Assembly (NCBI GenBank): GCA_045538305.1
Contig: JAZSRC010000041.1
Coordinates: forward strand, 1-33,300
Direction: 5' to 3'
Source of the DNA: SFHK01 sp045538305
GTDB taxonomy: Bacteria; Bacillota; Clostridia; Christensenellales; Aristaeellaceae
Length of the DNA stretch: 33,300 bases
The notes beneath the pieces are model-generated. The model was given only the letters and a program-made list of their open reading frames with translations. It ran no database searches and was not told where the DNA came from. Below, one piece after another: positions 15,404 through 23,686 of this stretch. Position 1 is the stretch's first letter. Each line of letters starts with the position of its first letter. The position numbers and the translations under genes are program-made.

Positions 15404-15838
15404 CTATTGGCGTATGATGTCAATCAGCGCGTCCATAGCCTCCAGATATCCACCGAAGCCTTTTCCCTTTACGGTAACAGTGCAGGCTGCGCGGATGTAG
15501 GAGATTTTTCTGAATTCCTCGCGCGTATCGGGATCCGATATATGAACCTCCGCCGTGGGTATGCATACAGCCTTTACCGCGTCAAGCAGGGCGATGCTGG
15601 TATGGGTATAGGCGGCGGGGTTAATGACGATGCCGTCATATTTTCCGGCGGCGTCCTGAATGGCGTCGACAAGCGCGCCTTCGTGATTGGACTGAAAAAA
15701 CGCGCATGTAACACCCCTTGCTTCGGCATGCGTCCGGATCATTTCAATCAGGTCTGCATAGGTGCCCTTTCCGTAAATGTCCGGCTCGCGCTTTCCAAGC
15801 AGATTGATATTCGGGCCATTAATGATGAGTAAGTTCAA
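15404..15838 (-). CDS. aroQ: 3-dehydroquinate dehydratase, type II
   Basis: Small dodecameric-type dehydratase converting 3-dehydroquinate to 3-dehydroshikimate, the third shikimate step. Family motifs: LLIINGPNINLLGKREPDIYG at the N-terminus (Tyr of IYG is the catalytic base region), FFQSNHEGALVDAIQ (FxxSNHEG), INPAAYTHTS (N-P-A/G-A-Y-T-H) and VHISDPDTREEFR with the final catalytic Arg region. Start: TTG at 15838 with GGAGGG 6 nt upstream gives 144 residues, the normal size; an upstream GTG (15859) has no ribosome site. The start lies 20 nt inside the end of the aroE-aroK gene, so translation is coupled. It is the last gene of the operon, with no terminator before the ncRNA promoter. Confidence 0.95.
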   Translation of the reverse strand: MNLLIINGPNINLLGKREPDIYGKGTYADLIEMIRTHAEARGVTCAFFQSNHEGALVDAIQDAAGKYDGIVINPAAYTHTSIALLDAVKAVCIPTAEVHISDPDTREEFRKISYIRAACTVTVKGKGFGGYLEAMDALIDIIRQ

Positions 15839-17063
15839 GAAAATCCCTCCATATCGCACGTGCGGCGTCTTCTATGGTTCGGTTGTTTTCTACGGCCAAA
15901 TCCCTCGCGCTTTTGTAAAAAGGCATGCGTTCGGCCTGCATTTTTTCAAGGTCTGCGTTTATGGAAAGCGGTCTACCCTCGCGCGGAAGGGAAGCCACAT
16001 CCCTAAGAATATGGTATATACGGCTGTTGCGCCGCAAGTACCTTTGGTTTTCCTCCCGGAGCACCGCGCCGCCGCCGGTTATGAGGATAACGCCTCTTTT
16101 CTGCGATACCGCGTCAAGAATTCTGGATTCCAAATCCCGGAAGGCGGTTACGCCGTACAGTTTCATGTATTCAGGAATCGACATCCCCGCTTCCTTTTCG
16201 ATTTCCCTGTCGGTATCTATGCCCTCGCGTCCCGTAATGCGAATAAGCGCTTCACCGATGGCGCTTTTTCCAGAGCCCGGCATTCCGATCAGCGCAATAT
16301 TCGTTTTTTCTCTGTTTACTTCGTTCAGCACGCGTTCAATTTCGCATTCATCAATCAAAGAGTCCAGAAAATGCTCCTCCGCCGCCTTGGCCTGCGCGAC
16401 CAACATGGGAAGGCCGTTGGTGCATTTGATATTGAGGGAACGGGCTTGACGGATGAATTCGGTGACAGACGGGTTATACACCATATCGATTGCGCCTTCC
16501 GCCTTCGGAAAGTGCGAAAGGTCGGCAATGGCGCCGTCGGGATTCGGGTACATGCCTACCGGCGTGGCATTGATCAGAATTTCGGCGTCCGCATGAAGGG
16601 AAAGGTTTCCGTAATGATTTTCACCGGTTCTGGATATGACGACAACGGTTTTTGCGCCCATGCGCTTTGCCGCTTCTACCGCCGCGCGGGATGCGCCGCC
16701 GCTTCCGAATACCAGTACCTTTTTTCCCTGAAAGTCAATCTTTGCGCGCTTGGCCATCCAGATCAGGCCGTACATGTCCGTATTATGGCCAATTCTTTTG
16801 TTGTCGCCGGTAAACACGATTGTGTTTACTCCGCCGATGTCGCGCGCTTCCGGAGAAAGCTCCGTAAGAAATGGAATCACATCGCGCTTATAGGGAATGG
16901 TAACATTGATTCCCTTCAGGCTTTTTTGCTGTAGAAAGGCTTCGATTTCTTCGGGCTCAAGCTCTGCGAGCCTGTAGTTGTCCAAACCGAACTTTTTGTG
17001 AATGATAGCGGAATCACTGTGGCCGAGCTTGCGGCCGATCAGAACGAATTCTGTTCTTTCCAT
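15819..17063 (-). CDS. aroEK: Shikimate dehydrogenase-shikimate kinase fusion
   Basis: 414-residue bifunctional protein. Residues 1 to about 262 are AroE: GRKLGHSDSAIIHKKFGL at the shikimate pocket (family GxPxxHSxSP, here slightly divergent as LGHSDS), NVTIPYK with catalytic Lys, NTD and the NADP motif VFGSGGASRAA followed by ISRTG. Residues about 265-414 are AroK: Walker A GMPGSGKSAIG, DTDREIEKEAG (DxD), FRDLESRIL, and GGGAVLREENQ for shikimate binding. It reduces dehydroshikimate to shikimate and phosphorylates it with ATP. The ATG at 17063 has GGGTGG upstream. It begins 14 nt after pheA and overlaps aroQ at its 3' end. The two domains are usually separate genes, so the fusion is notable but known in other Clostridia. 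Confidence 0.93.
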   Translation of the reverse strand: MERTEFVLIGRKLGHSDSAIIHKKFGLDNYRLAELEPEEIEAFLQQKSLKGINVTIPYKRDVIPFLTELSPEARDIGGVNTIVFTGDNKRIGHNTDMYGLIWMAKRAKIDFQGKKVLVFGSGGASRAAVEAAKRMGAKTVVVISRTGENHYGNLSLHADAEILINATPVGMYPNPDGAIADLSHFPKAEGAIDMVYNPSVTEFIRQARSLNIKCTNGLPMLVAQAKAAEEHFLDSLIDECEIERVLNEVNREKTNIALIGMPGSGKSAIGEALIRITGREGIDTDREIEKEAGMSIPEYMKLYGVTAFRDLESRILDAVSQKRGVILITGGGAVLREENQRYLRRNSRIYHILRDVASLPREGRPLSINADLEKMQAERMPFYKSARDLAVENNRTIEDAARAIWRDFLELTHH

Positions 17064-17077
17064 ATGCGCACCACCCA

Positions 17078-18217
17078 TTATACCGACGGATATGCGCCGA
17101 GGAAGGTGAAGGATTCGCAATGCTTTTCCAGATCCGACAGCATGCCCATTGCGCCGGGCGCATAGATGTTGGCGTCAAGGTCCAGGTAGAACTGGCTCTC
17201 GAAATCGCGGCCTGCAACCGGATAGCTTTCCAGTTTGGACATGTTGATGCCGCGCGCCGACAGCATGGACAGGATTTCTTCCAGCGCGCCCGCGCGGTTT
17301 TCGCATGATACAATCAGGGAGATCTTGTCTGCGCCTGCATAGATGGCGGGTTTGTTGGTAACCAGAATAAAGCGCGTATAGTTATTGGCGCTGTCCTGTA
17401 CATCGTCTTTTAGCACCTGAAGCCCATACAGCTTTGCGCATGCGCGAGAGGACAGGGATGCAACCGACGGATCGCTTCGAAGCGCCACGTCGCGCGCTGC
17501 GACGGCGGTGTTCAGACAGGCGGTTGTGTGTACGCCATCGCCGAGGGAACGGATAAAATCGGAGCATTGCCCGAGCGCCTGTTCATGGGAAACAATCTGG
17601 CGTATGTCTGAAAGAGCTGCGCCGGGTACGCCCAGAAGCGAATGGCGGATGTTCAGACGAGTGGAGCGGACGATGGAGAATTTGCGCTCGCGCATCAACT
17701 CATATACGGCGCGGACAGAGCCGTTGATGTTGTTTTCAATCGGCAAAACGCCATAATCGCACAGGCCTGATTCCACCGCGTCGAAAATGGCAGAAAACGT
17801 TTTTACGTATACAATGTTTCCGCGCTTTACCAGCTTTTCAGACGCTTCCTGCGAATTGGCGCCTTCAATGCCCTGCACGGCGATCATTCCGGTTTCGGGA
17901 AACACCTCATCCACCGGCTTCAGGGAGGCTTTTACGCGGGCGCATACCGGTGCGCCGTCCGCCATCATGTTTCCCTGCCGGGCTTTGGAAAGAGCCATCA
18001 GTACGGAAAACAGTCGATAGGCATAGGCTTCGTTATCTCCGGCTTTTTGCATGACGTTTTTCAGAATTTCCCTTTCGCGTTCGCGGTTGAGAATCGGAAG
18101 GTTGTTTTTCTGCTTGTACTCTGCCACCTGTACGCTCAGTTCCATGCGCTTGAGGAACAGATTCAGTATATCGTTATCCACTTTGTCAATAGCGTTTCGA
18201 AGCTCCCTGATATCCAC
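17078..18217 (-). CDS. pheA: Bifunctional chorismate mutase / prephenate dehydratase
   Basis: 379 residues in three parts: an AroQ-class chorismate mutase helical domain (1-90; MDIRELRNAIDKVDNDIL, LNREREREILKN), a prephenate dehydratase domain (about 105-285; VQGIEGANSQEAS, the PIENNINGSV region, QALGQCSDF and SARACAKLYG near NNYTRFILV), and a C-terminal ACT domain (about 300-379; IVSCENRAGALEEILSML, INMSKLESYP). It turns chorismate into phenylpyruvate; the ACT domain is normally the site of Phe feedback inhibition. The start is GTG at 18217, exactly abutting the aroC stop (TAAGTG) with GGAGGG 7 nt upstream inside aroC. Its presence beside tyrA means both Phe and Tyr branches are in this operon. 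Confidence 0.95.
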   Translation of the reverse strand: MDIRELRNAIDKVDNDILNLFLKRMELSVQVAEYKQKNNLPILNREREREILKNVMQKAGDNEAYAYRLFSVLMALSKARQGNMMADGAPVCARVKASLKPVDEVFPETGMIAVQGIEGANSQEASEKLVKRGNIVYVKTFSAIFDAVESGLCDYGVLPIENNINGSVRAVYELMRERKFSIVRSTRLNIRHSLLGVPGAALSDIRQIVSHEQALGQCSDFIRSLGDGVHTTACLNTAVAARDVALRSDPSVASLSSRACAKLYGLQVLKDDVQDSANNYTRFILVTNKPAIYAGADKISLIVSCENRAGALEEILSMLSARGINMSKLESYPVAGRDFESQFYLDLDANIYAPGAMGMLSDLEKHCESFTFLGAYPSV

Positions 18218-19300
18218 TTATATTCCCTCCAATACAAGATCGAGCATGCAAACGGCGGCAACCGCTTCAACCACGGGTACGGCGCGAATGACCACGCATG
18301 GATCATGTCGTCCGCTGATCTGAAGCGTTTCGTTTGAATGCGAGTCAAGGTTAACGGTGTTCTGAATTTTGGATATGGATGGCGTCGGTTTGAAGGCGCA
18401 CCGGAAGGTGATGGGCATGCCGGTTGAAATGCCGCCGAGTATGCCGCCGGCGTTGTTGGTAAGCGTCTTTACGCCGCCGTCTGCGCCGATAAAGAATTCA
18501 TCGTTGTTTTCGCTGCCGAGTCTGCGCGCGCTTTCAAAGCCAAGGCCGAATTCCACGCCCTTTACGGCGGGAATGGCAAACAGCGCCTGTGCAAGCCGGT
18601 TTTCAATGCCGTCAAACATGGGACTTCCAAGCCCTGTGGGTACGCCCGTCACCGCGCATTCGACGATTCCGCCGACGGAATCCAGCGCCTGCGCCGCCTG
18701 CTCTATTGCATTTTTCATAGACTGAGCGGCTTCGTCGGAAAGAACGGGCAGGGGCTTTTGAGCGATTTCTTGAAACAGAGCATTCTGGGGCTGAATCGGA
18801 AACGGCGTGTCCGGGATGCCTGCGATTTCCGAAATATGCGCGCCGATATAGATGCCCCGTCTTTCCAGAATCTGCTTGGCAATACCGCCGGCAATACAGA
18901 TAGGAGCGGTGAGCCTTCCGGAAAAGTGTCCGCCGCCGCGCATATCGGCAAAGCCGTTCCATTTCATATGCGCCGTAAAATCCGCATGACCGGGGCGCGG
19001 CGTATGCTTGAGCGCTTCATAATCGCCCGACCGATGATCGCCGTTTCGGATGACGGCGGCCAGCGGAAACGCGCAGGTCACGCCGTCCTTTACGCCGGAG
19101 AGAAACTCGGGCGCATCAGCTTCGTTTCTGGCGGTCGTCAAACCGCCCTTTCCGCCGCGCCTTCTGTTCATGAACGCCGAAAGCGCGTTCATATCAATTT
19201 TTTCTCCGGCCGGAAGACCGTTGATTACAACGCCGATTGCGTCTCCGTGAGATTCACCGAATACGCTGATTCTCAATCTGTTTCCGAACTCAGACGACAT
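18218..19300 (-). CDS. aroC: Chorismate synthase
   Basis: 360-residue FMN-dependent enzyme that eliminates phosphate from EPSP to form chorismate. Motifs: GESHGDAIGVVINGLPAG at the N-terminus, RRRGGKGGLTTARNE, RPGHADFTAHMKW, RGGGHFSGRLTAPICIAGG and the C-terminal GRHDPCVVIRAVPVVEAV. It has normal length for bacterial AroC. Its start overlaps the end of aroA by 11 nt, and the stop directly abuts the pheA GTG, so translation is tightly coupled. Needs reduced FMN from outside the operon. Confidence 0.97.
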   Translation of the reverse strand: MSSEFGNRLRISVFGESHGDAIGVVINGLPAGEKIDMNALSAFMNRRRGGKGGLTTARNEADAPEFLSGVKDGVTCAFPLAAVIRNGDHRSGDYEALKHTPRPGHADFTAHMKWNGFADMRGGGHFSGRLTAPICIAGGIAKQILERRGIYIGAHISEIAGIPDTPFPIQPQNALFQEIAQKPLPVLSDEAAQSMKNAIEQAAQALDSVGGIVECAVTGVPTGLGSPMFDGIENRLAQALFAIPAVKGVEFGLGFESARRLGSENNDEFFIGADGGVKTLTNNAGGILGGISTGMPITFRCAFKPTPSISKIQNTVNLDSHSNETLQISGRHDPCVVIRAVPVVEAVAAVCMLDLVLEGI

Positions 19301-20543
19301 GCTGTATTCCCCCGATCGACATAAAATCCAGATAGAATCCCGGATATGATTTGTTTACGGCTTCTGCGCCGGTAATGGTACAGCCGTTTGGCGAATATGC
19401 GCCGGCAATGGCTGCTGCCATGCAGATTCTGTGATCGTTTGCGCCGTCGACCGTTCCGCCCAGCGGCTTTTGACCGTGAACGATCAGAACATCGCCGACG
19501 TCTTCGCTTTTTCCGCCAAGAGCGTTGATCAGGTTTCGCATTGTATTTATGCGGTCGCTTTCCTTGATTCTCAGCCGGCTTCCGTTTACAAACTCCGTTG
19601 TTCCCTCTGCAAACATTGCGGTGACGGCAAGCGGGGCGATCAGATCGGGCACTTCGCCGATATCGATTTTCTGTGCGCGGAGCCGGCCGCCTTTTATCAG
19701 GTAATTTCCGTCCTTCTCCGTTATATTCGCGCCGAAGCCCCGGAGCAGATCGATGATCCGCTTATCGCCCTGCGGAGCATTCGCCTGCAATCCGGAAACC
19801 GATACGCCCGTTTCGCCGATTGCGCCGGCTGCCAGGAAAAACGCGGCGTTGGACCAGTCGCCGTCTACATAGACGGTTCCGGGCGACGTTATTTTTTGAC
19901 GCCCCCTGATTTGATAGCCGGATTCGGTTTTTTCCGCCTCCAGACCGAATAACGCCATTGCGCGAAGCGTGATGTCTACATAGGCCTTCGATTGCAAATC
20001 GCCCGTTACCCGGATTTCACTGTCTCCGTCAAGCAGCGGAAGCGCGAGTAGAAGGCCCGTTACGTATTGCGAGGAAATGTTGCCGGGAATTGTGAATACG
20101 CCGCTTTGCAGTTTCCCGCATGTTTCAAGCGGGAGAGAATCGGATGAGAAGGCTACGCCGTGGGATTTCAATGCTTCGGTAAGATGCGTAAGCGGACGTT
20201 TGGGAAGGCGTCCGCGCCCGACAAACTGCGCATGCTCCATAACGGCGGATGCGACGGGAAGCATAAAGCGCAGGGTTGAGCCGCTTTCCCCGGCGTTGAA
20301 TGCGGTCCCTTCTATGGAGACACCCGGGCAGATTTCTATGCCGGATTCGTCTGTACGAACGGCGGCGCCCAGATTCTTTATGCAGTCAAGCGTAGCTTCG
20401 ATATCGTCGGATGTTCCGCGCATAACCAGACGCGTAGGCGCTGAAGCGAGCGCGGATAAAATCAGAAGCCTGTGCGCTTCGGATTTTGATGCGATGGCCT
20501 GTACATTTCCTGACAGGCGCGAGGGGGAAATGCGAACAAGCAT
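19290..20543 (-). CDS. aroA: 3-phosphoshikimate 1-carboxyvinyltransferase (EPSP synthase)
   Basis: 417-residue enzyme joining shikimate 3-phosphate and PEP to EPSP. Motifs: ASKSEAHRLLILSALA (S-K-S for S3P), NAGESGSTLRFMLPVA (the PEP loop), GRGRLPKRPL, SSQYVTGLLLALPLL, YVDGDWSNAAFFL, RLRIKESDR and DHRICMAAAIAG. ATG at 20543 has GGAGG 8 nt upstream. The junction TAATATG with aroB gives a 1-nt gap. The PEP loop is GESGST rather than the common GNAGTA, as in other Firmicute enzymes; glyphosate response cannot be inferred from sequence alone. Confidence 0.95.
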   Translation of the reverse strand: MLVRISPSRLSGNVQAIASKSEAHRLLILSALASAPTRLVMRGTSDDIEATLDCIKNLGAAVRTDESGIEICPGVSIEGTAFNAGESGSTLRFMLPVASAVMEHAQFVGRGRLPKRPLTHLTEALKSHGVAFSSDSLPLETCGKLQSGVFTIPGNISSQYVTGLLLALPLLDGDSEIRVTGDLQSKAYVDITLRAMALFGLEAEKTESGYQIRGRQKITSPGTVYVDGDWSNAAFFLAAGAIGETGVSVSGLQANAPQGDKRIIDLLRGFGANITEKDGNYLIKGGRLRAQKIDIGEVPDLIAPLAVTAMFAEGTTEFVNGSRLRIKESDRINTMRNLINALGGKSEDVGDVLIVHGQKPLGGTVDGANDHRICMAAAIAGAYSPNGCTITGAEAVNKSYPGFYLDFMSIGGIQHVV

Positions 20544-20544
20544 A

Positions 20545-21612
20545 TTATAGTTCCTCCGTCCCGAGCGCGATATATTCTGCAAATTTCCGGGCTTCAATCT
20601 TTCTGATTTCGCAATGCCCGATTTTGTGGGGAACAATAATGGAAAGCTGTGCGCCTGCGCGCTTTTTATCGGTCATGGCCGCATCTGCCATAGCGCCCGC
20701 GCTGTAGGGAGAAACGGTGGGAAGGTGATGTTTTTCAAGTACGCTTAGGATGCGCGCGCCTTCGCGCACATTCATATCGTTCATATGGCATGCGGCGCGC
20801 ACGGCGATTGCCAGGCCGATGGACACGGCGTATCCATGCGGGATTTCGTATTGGCTCAGCTGCTCCACTGCATGACCATAGGTATGACCGAGGTTCAGCA
20901 GCTTGCGGACGCCGCCTTCGCGTTCGTCCTGATTGACGATTTCAGCTTTTGAAAGCACCGAATAGCGGATAACCTCGCCCTCGTTTCCTTTGGCGCAGCC
21001 ATTTTCAAATAGAGAAAACAGGTCGGGGTTTGAGATAACGCCCATCTTTATGGCTTCGGCTGCGCCGCAGGCGTAATCGGAGGGCGAGAGTGTATTCAAA
21101 CAATCGGGATCGCAGATCACGAGACTCGGCTGATGGAAAAGCCCGGCCAGATTCTTGCCTTGCGAAAGGTTCACCGCCGTTTTTCCTCCGACGGAGGAAT
21201 CAACCGCCGCGAGATAGGTGGTTGGAATCTGCACAAAGGGAATTCCCCGCATGTAGCATCCGGCGGCAAAGCCCGCCATATCGCCCGTGACGCCGCCTCC
21301 GAGAGCGATGACATAATCGCTTCGGGTCAAGGGGATCTTAGCCATAAATTCGAGGATTTCGCATAGCGTAGACAGGTTTTTAGATTTTTCGCCTGCCTCA
21401 TAGGCATAGGCTTCTGATTTGATTTGCGCGTTGTCCAGCGAAGTCATGAGCCGGTTCAGATACAGATTCTTTACGGTTGTATCCGTAATGATTGCGGCTG
21501 TTTTTTTCTCAAAAAGGCCGGAAATCAGAGACCCTGCCTGATCCAGAAGGCCTCTTTGAATCAGTATATCATATCCTGCGCCTGCTTGTACGCGAACTTT
21601 ATGCATGGTCAT
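20545..21612 (-). CDS. aroB: 3-dehydroquinate synthase
   Basis: 355-residue NAD- and metal-dependent enzyme that cyclises DAHP to 3-dehydroquinate. Visible: ALGGGVTGDMAGFAAGCYMRG (NAD-binding GGG), IPTTYLAAVDSSVGGKTAVN, KNLAGLFHQP, CGAAEAIKMG and the metal-ligand segment NLGHTYGHAVE plus IPHGYAVSIG. ATG at 21612 is preceded by GGGAGG with suitable spacing; an in-frame upstream start would add 13 residues without support. The gap to tyrA is 1 nt (TAATATG). Confidence 0.96.
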   Translation of the reverse strand: MTMHKVRVQAGAGYDILIQRGLLDQAGSLISGLFEKKTAAIITDTTVKNLYLNRLMTSLDNAQIKSEAYAYEAGEKSKNLSTLCEILEFMAKIPLTRSDYVIALGGGVTGDMAGFAAGCYMRGIPFVQIPTTYLAAVDSSVGGKTAVNLSQGKNLAGLFHQPSLVICDPDCLNTLSPSDYACGAAEAIKMGVISNPDLFSLFENGCAKGNEGEVIRYSVLSKAEIVNQDEREGGVRKLLNLGHTYGHAVEQLSQYEIPHGYAVSIGLAIAVRAACHMNDMNVREGARILSVLEKHHLPTVSPYSAGAMADAAMTDKKRAGAQLSIIVPHKIGHCEIRKIEARKFAEYIALGTEEL

Positions 21613-21613
21613 A

Positions 21614-22450
21614 TTAATTTCCTCCCGCGAGCGCCTTCTTTTCGCGTCCATCCTTCAACAGCGCGCGCAGTTTATCGTTATCGCGCGCATGGAGCGCGTT
21701 TTTGTACTCGATCAGGTTTTCAATCAGAAGGTCCAGCTGCGTTTCCAAATAATCTTCGTTCAGCAGGAAAAGCTCCGTCCACATATCCTCGTCCAGATGC
21801 GCAACGCGCGTCATATCGCGAAAGCTCCCGGCGGAAAAACCGCGCTGTCTAAGCGCTTCGGGCGATTTTACGTATGCGCTTGATGTAATGTGCGCAAGCT
21901 GAGAGGTGTAGGCGATGGTGCGGTCGTGCTCGTCCGGCGTCGTAAACACAATCCGTGAAAAGCCGATATCGGTAAAGAGCATATTCAGCGTTTCCAGCGT
22001 TTGGGGGTCGATGTCCCTGCCGGGCGTCAGAATCATTGGCGCGCCGACAAATAGGCTGTCAGACGAATTCACGAATTTTCCGCGCTCTTTTCCCGCCATC
22101 GGGTGACCGCCGATAAACGTAATGCCGTTCGCATGCGCCAGAGGGAGCATTTCGTCCATTACTGTTCTTTTTACGCCGCAAAGATCGACAACAATCGCAC
22201 CCTTCTTTAATTCCTTAAAATGGAGCCCGGCCCATTGAATCGCATCAAGCGGACGGATGGCGATCAGAATCAGATCGATATTCTGAAGGGTTGAATTGTT
22301 CAGCTCGCCGTCAACTGCGCCGGACAGGCGGGCGAGAAGCATGGTTTCTTCGCTCAGATCGACGCCGTACACAGTGTGCGCAGTGCGGGATTTGAACGCC
22401 TTTGCCATAGAGCCTCCGATCAGGCCCAAACCAACAACGCCGATATTCAT
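21614..22450 (-). CDS. tyrA: Prephenate dehydrogenase
   Basis: 278-residue NAD(P)-dependent dehydrogenase producing 4-hydroxyphenylpyruvate for Tyr. N-terminal Rossmann motif GVVGLGLIGGSMAKAF with an acidic residue after the second strand (VYGVDLS), DLCGVKRTV, the catalytic GGHPMAGKERGKF, and a helical dimerisation half with FRDMTRVA. There is no C-terminal ACT domain, so Tyr feedback must act elsewhere or through the leader. It is joined to the DAHP synthase gene by TAATATG; the nearest strong ribosome site (GGAGG) is about 14 nt upstream inside that gene. Confidence 0.95.
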   Translation of the reverse strand: MNIGVVGLGLIGGSMAKAFKSRTAHTVYGVDLSEETMLLARLSGAVDGELNNSTLQNIDLILIAIRPLDAIQWAGLHFKELKKGAIVVDLCGVKRTVMDEMLPLAHANGITFIGGHPMAGKERGKFVNSSDSLFVGAPMILTPGRDIDPQTLETLNMLFTDIGFSRIVFTTPDEHDRTIAYTSQLAHITSSAYVKSPEALRQRGFSAGSFRDMTRVAHLDEDMWTELFLLNEDYLETQLDLLIENLIEYKNALHARDNDKLRALLKDGREKKALAGGN

Positions 22451-22451
22451 A

Positions 22452-23474
22452 TTAACACGACGCCTCCTCCGAGTGTAAAAATGCCTTGAGTGCCAATGTT
22501 TTTTGTGCGATGATTTTGAATACGTCGGGCGTTACAGATTGCTTGCCGTCGCACAGTGCGTGAGAAGGATCGTTATGCACTTCGATCATCAATCCGTCCG
22601 CGCCGCCCGCAACCGCCGCCATGGCCAGCGGCGCAACCAAATCGGCTTTGCCGGTTGCATGACTGGGGTCGACGACCACGGGGAAGTGAGAGAGCTTTTT
22701 CAGAACCGGAATCGCGGCAAGGTCGAGCGTATTCCGGGTGTAGGTTTCAAACGTTCGTATGCCGCGCTCGCACAGAATCACATTTTCACAGCCTTCGCTC
22801 ATCAGGTATTCTGCACTCATCAGCCATTCTTCATAGGTGGCGGACATGCCGCGTTTCAGCAGAACTGGTTTTTTCTGTGCGCCAAGCTCTTTCAGCAGGT
22901 TGAAATTCTGCATATTGCGCGCGCCGACCTGAATGATGTCCACATCGTCAAACAACGGAAGCTGTGAGATTTCCATGATTTCCGTTACGATGGGAAGATC
23001 CGCTTCCTGACCGGCCAGCTTTAAAAGGCGAAGGCCTTCCTTGCCGAGGCCCTGAAATGCGTAGGGCGAGGTACGGGGCTTGAATGCGCCTCCGCGCAGT
23101 ATGGTTGCGCCTGCAGCTTTTACGGAAAGCGCAACGCTTATCATCTGGCTTTCAGTTTCAACCGAGCAGGGGCCTGCAATCAGCGTTAGGTTTTTTCCGC
23201 CGATATAAGTTTTGCCGTTTATTTCTATGATGGTATCTTCCGGGTGAAACTTTCGATTTGCGTTTTTATAGGGCTCCTGAACGCGTTTTACGTCCTCTAC
23301 GATATCCAGCGCCGAAATCAAATCCATATCGAGCTTACTGGTATCGCCGACCAGACCCAGAATCTGATGTGAGTCGCCGGTGGATTCATGAATGTTTACG
23401 CCTTTTCCAATGAGCCAGTGCTTGAGGGATTCAAGCTGTGAGGGATTTGGATTACTTTTCAGAATAACGATCAT
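22452..23474 (-). CDS. aroF: DAHP synthase (3-deoxy-7-phosphoheptulonate synthase), type I beta
   Basis: 340-residue enzyme condensing PEP and erythrose 4-phosphate, the first shikimate step. An N-terminal ferredoxin-like regulatory domain (about 1-75, MIVILKSNPNPSQ...) precedes the KDO8P-like barrel: LIAGPCSVETESQ (101-106 GPCSVE), RGGAFKPRTSPYAFQG, EIMEISQLP, QVGARNMQNFNLLKE, PVLLKRGMS, CERGIRTFETYTRNTLDL, DPSHATGKADLV and MIEVHNDP. The domain order matches the Thermotoga-type enzyme in which Phe/Tyr bind the N-terminal domain. ATG 23474 has GGGAGG about 10 nt upstream. It is the first structural gene of the operon and follows an attenuator. The gene symbol is by function; naming differs among species. 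Confidence 0.95.
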   Translation of the reverse strand: MIVILKSNPNPSQLESLKHWLIGKGVNIHESTGDSHQILGLVGDTSKLDMDLISALDIVEDVKRVQEPYKNANRKFHPEDTIIEINGKTYIGGKNLTLIAGPCSVETESQMISVALSVKAAGATILRGGAFKPRTSPYAFQGLGKEGLRLLKLAGQEADLPIVTEIMEISQLPLFDDVDIIQVGARNMQNFNLLKELGAQKKPVLLKRGMSATYEEWLMSAEYLMSEGCENVILCERGIRTFETYTRNTLDLAAIPVLKKLSHFPVVVDPSHATGKADLVAPLAMAAVAGGADGLMIEVHNDPSHALCDGKQSVTPDVFKIIAQKTLALKAFLHSEEASC

Positions 23475-23493
23475 GGTTCATATGCCTCCCAAT

Positions 23494-23520
23494 AAAAAAG
23501 CCGCAGCCGTTTGGCTGCGG
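23494..23520 (-). terminator. Attenuator terminator of aro operon
   Basis: Minus-strand CCGCAGCC / GGCTGCGG, perfect 8-bp stem (23513-23520 with 23501-23508), loop AAAC, then C and six T (23499-23494), 20 nt before the aroF start. It lies between the operon promoter and the first gene, so it must be bypassed for expression. Confidence 0.92.
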
Positions 23521-23579
23521 GCGCCTTGTTTTCGGAACGGAAAAGAAACTTCCGATATGCGTCACCTTTTTGCCAAACG
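23508..23579 (-). promoter_or_regulatory. Antiterminator pairing in aro leader
   Basis: CGTTTGGC inside the leader peptide gene (23579-23572, codons 24-26) is perfectly complementary over 8 nt to GCCAAACG (23515-23508), which forms the 5' arm end and loop of the terminator. The two structures are mutually exclusive. A further small hairpin (TTTACCA / TGGTAAG) lies in the upstream part of the leader gene. Confidence 0.7.
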
Positions 23580-23648
23580 ACAATCAACCTTACCATAAAA
23601 GCTGGTAAAGTAAAAATAGCAGTAGGCAAAGCGGACATTTTTCTGCAT
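23562..23648 (-). CDS. Phe/Tyr-rich leader peptide of aro operon
   Basis: 28-residue peptide gene starting ATG 23648 and ending TGA 23562. Codons 7-18 read F-A-Y-C-Y-F-Y-F-T-S-F-Y, i.e. eight Phe/Tyr codons in twelve. It starts about 32 nt after the predicted transcription start and ends 41 nt before the terminator stem. A ribosome site is weak (GTGAG upstream). By analogy with pheA and trp leaders, a ribosome stalled for lack of charged tRNA-Phe or tRNA-Tyr would leave codons 24-26 free to form the antiterminator, while a ribosome reaching the stop would cover them and allow the terminator to form. The peptide itself is not expected to have a function. Confidence 0.8.
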   Translation of the reverse strand: MQKNVRFAYCYFYFTSFYGKVDCRLAKR

Positions 23649-23686
23649 TTGGGAAGAATCTCACTTTCACTTTGAAGATGGAAAGA

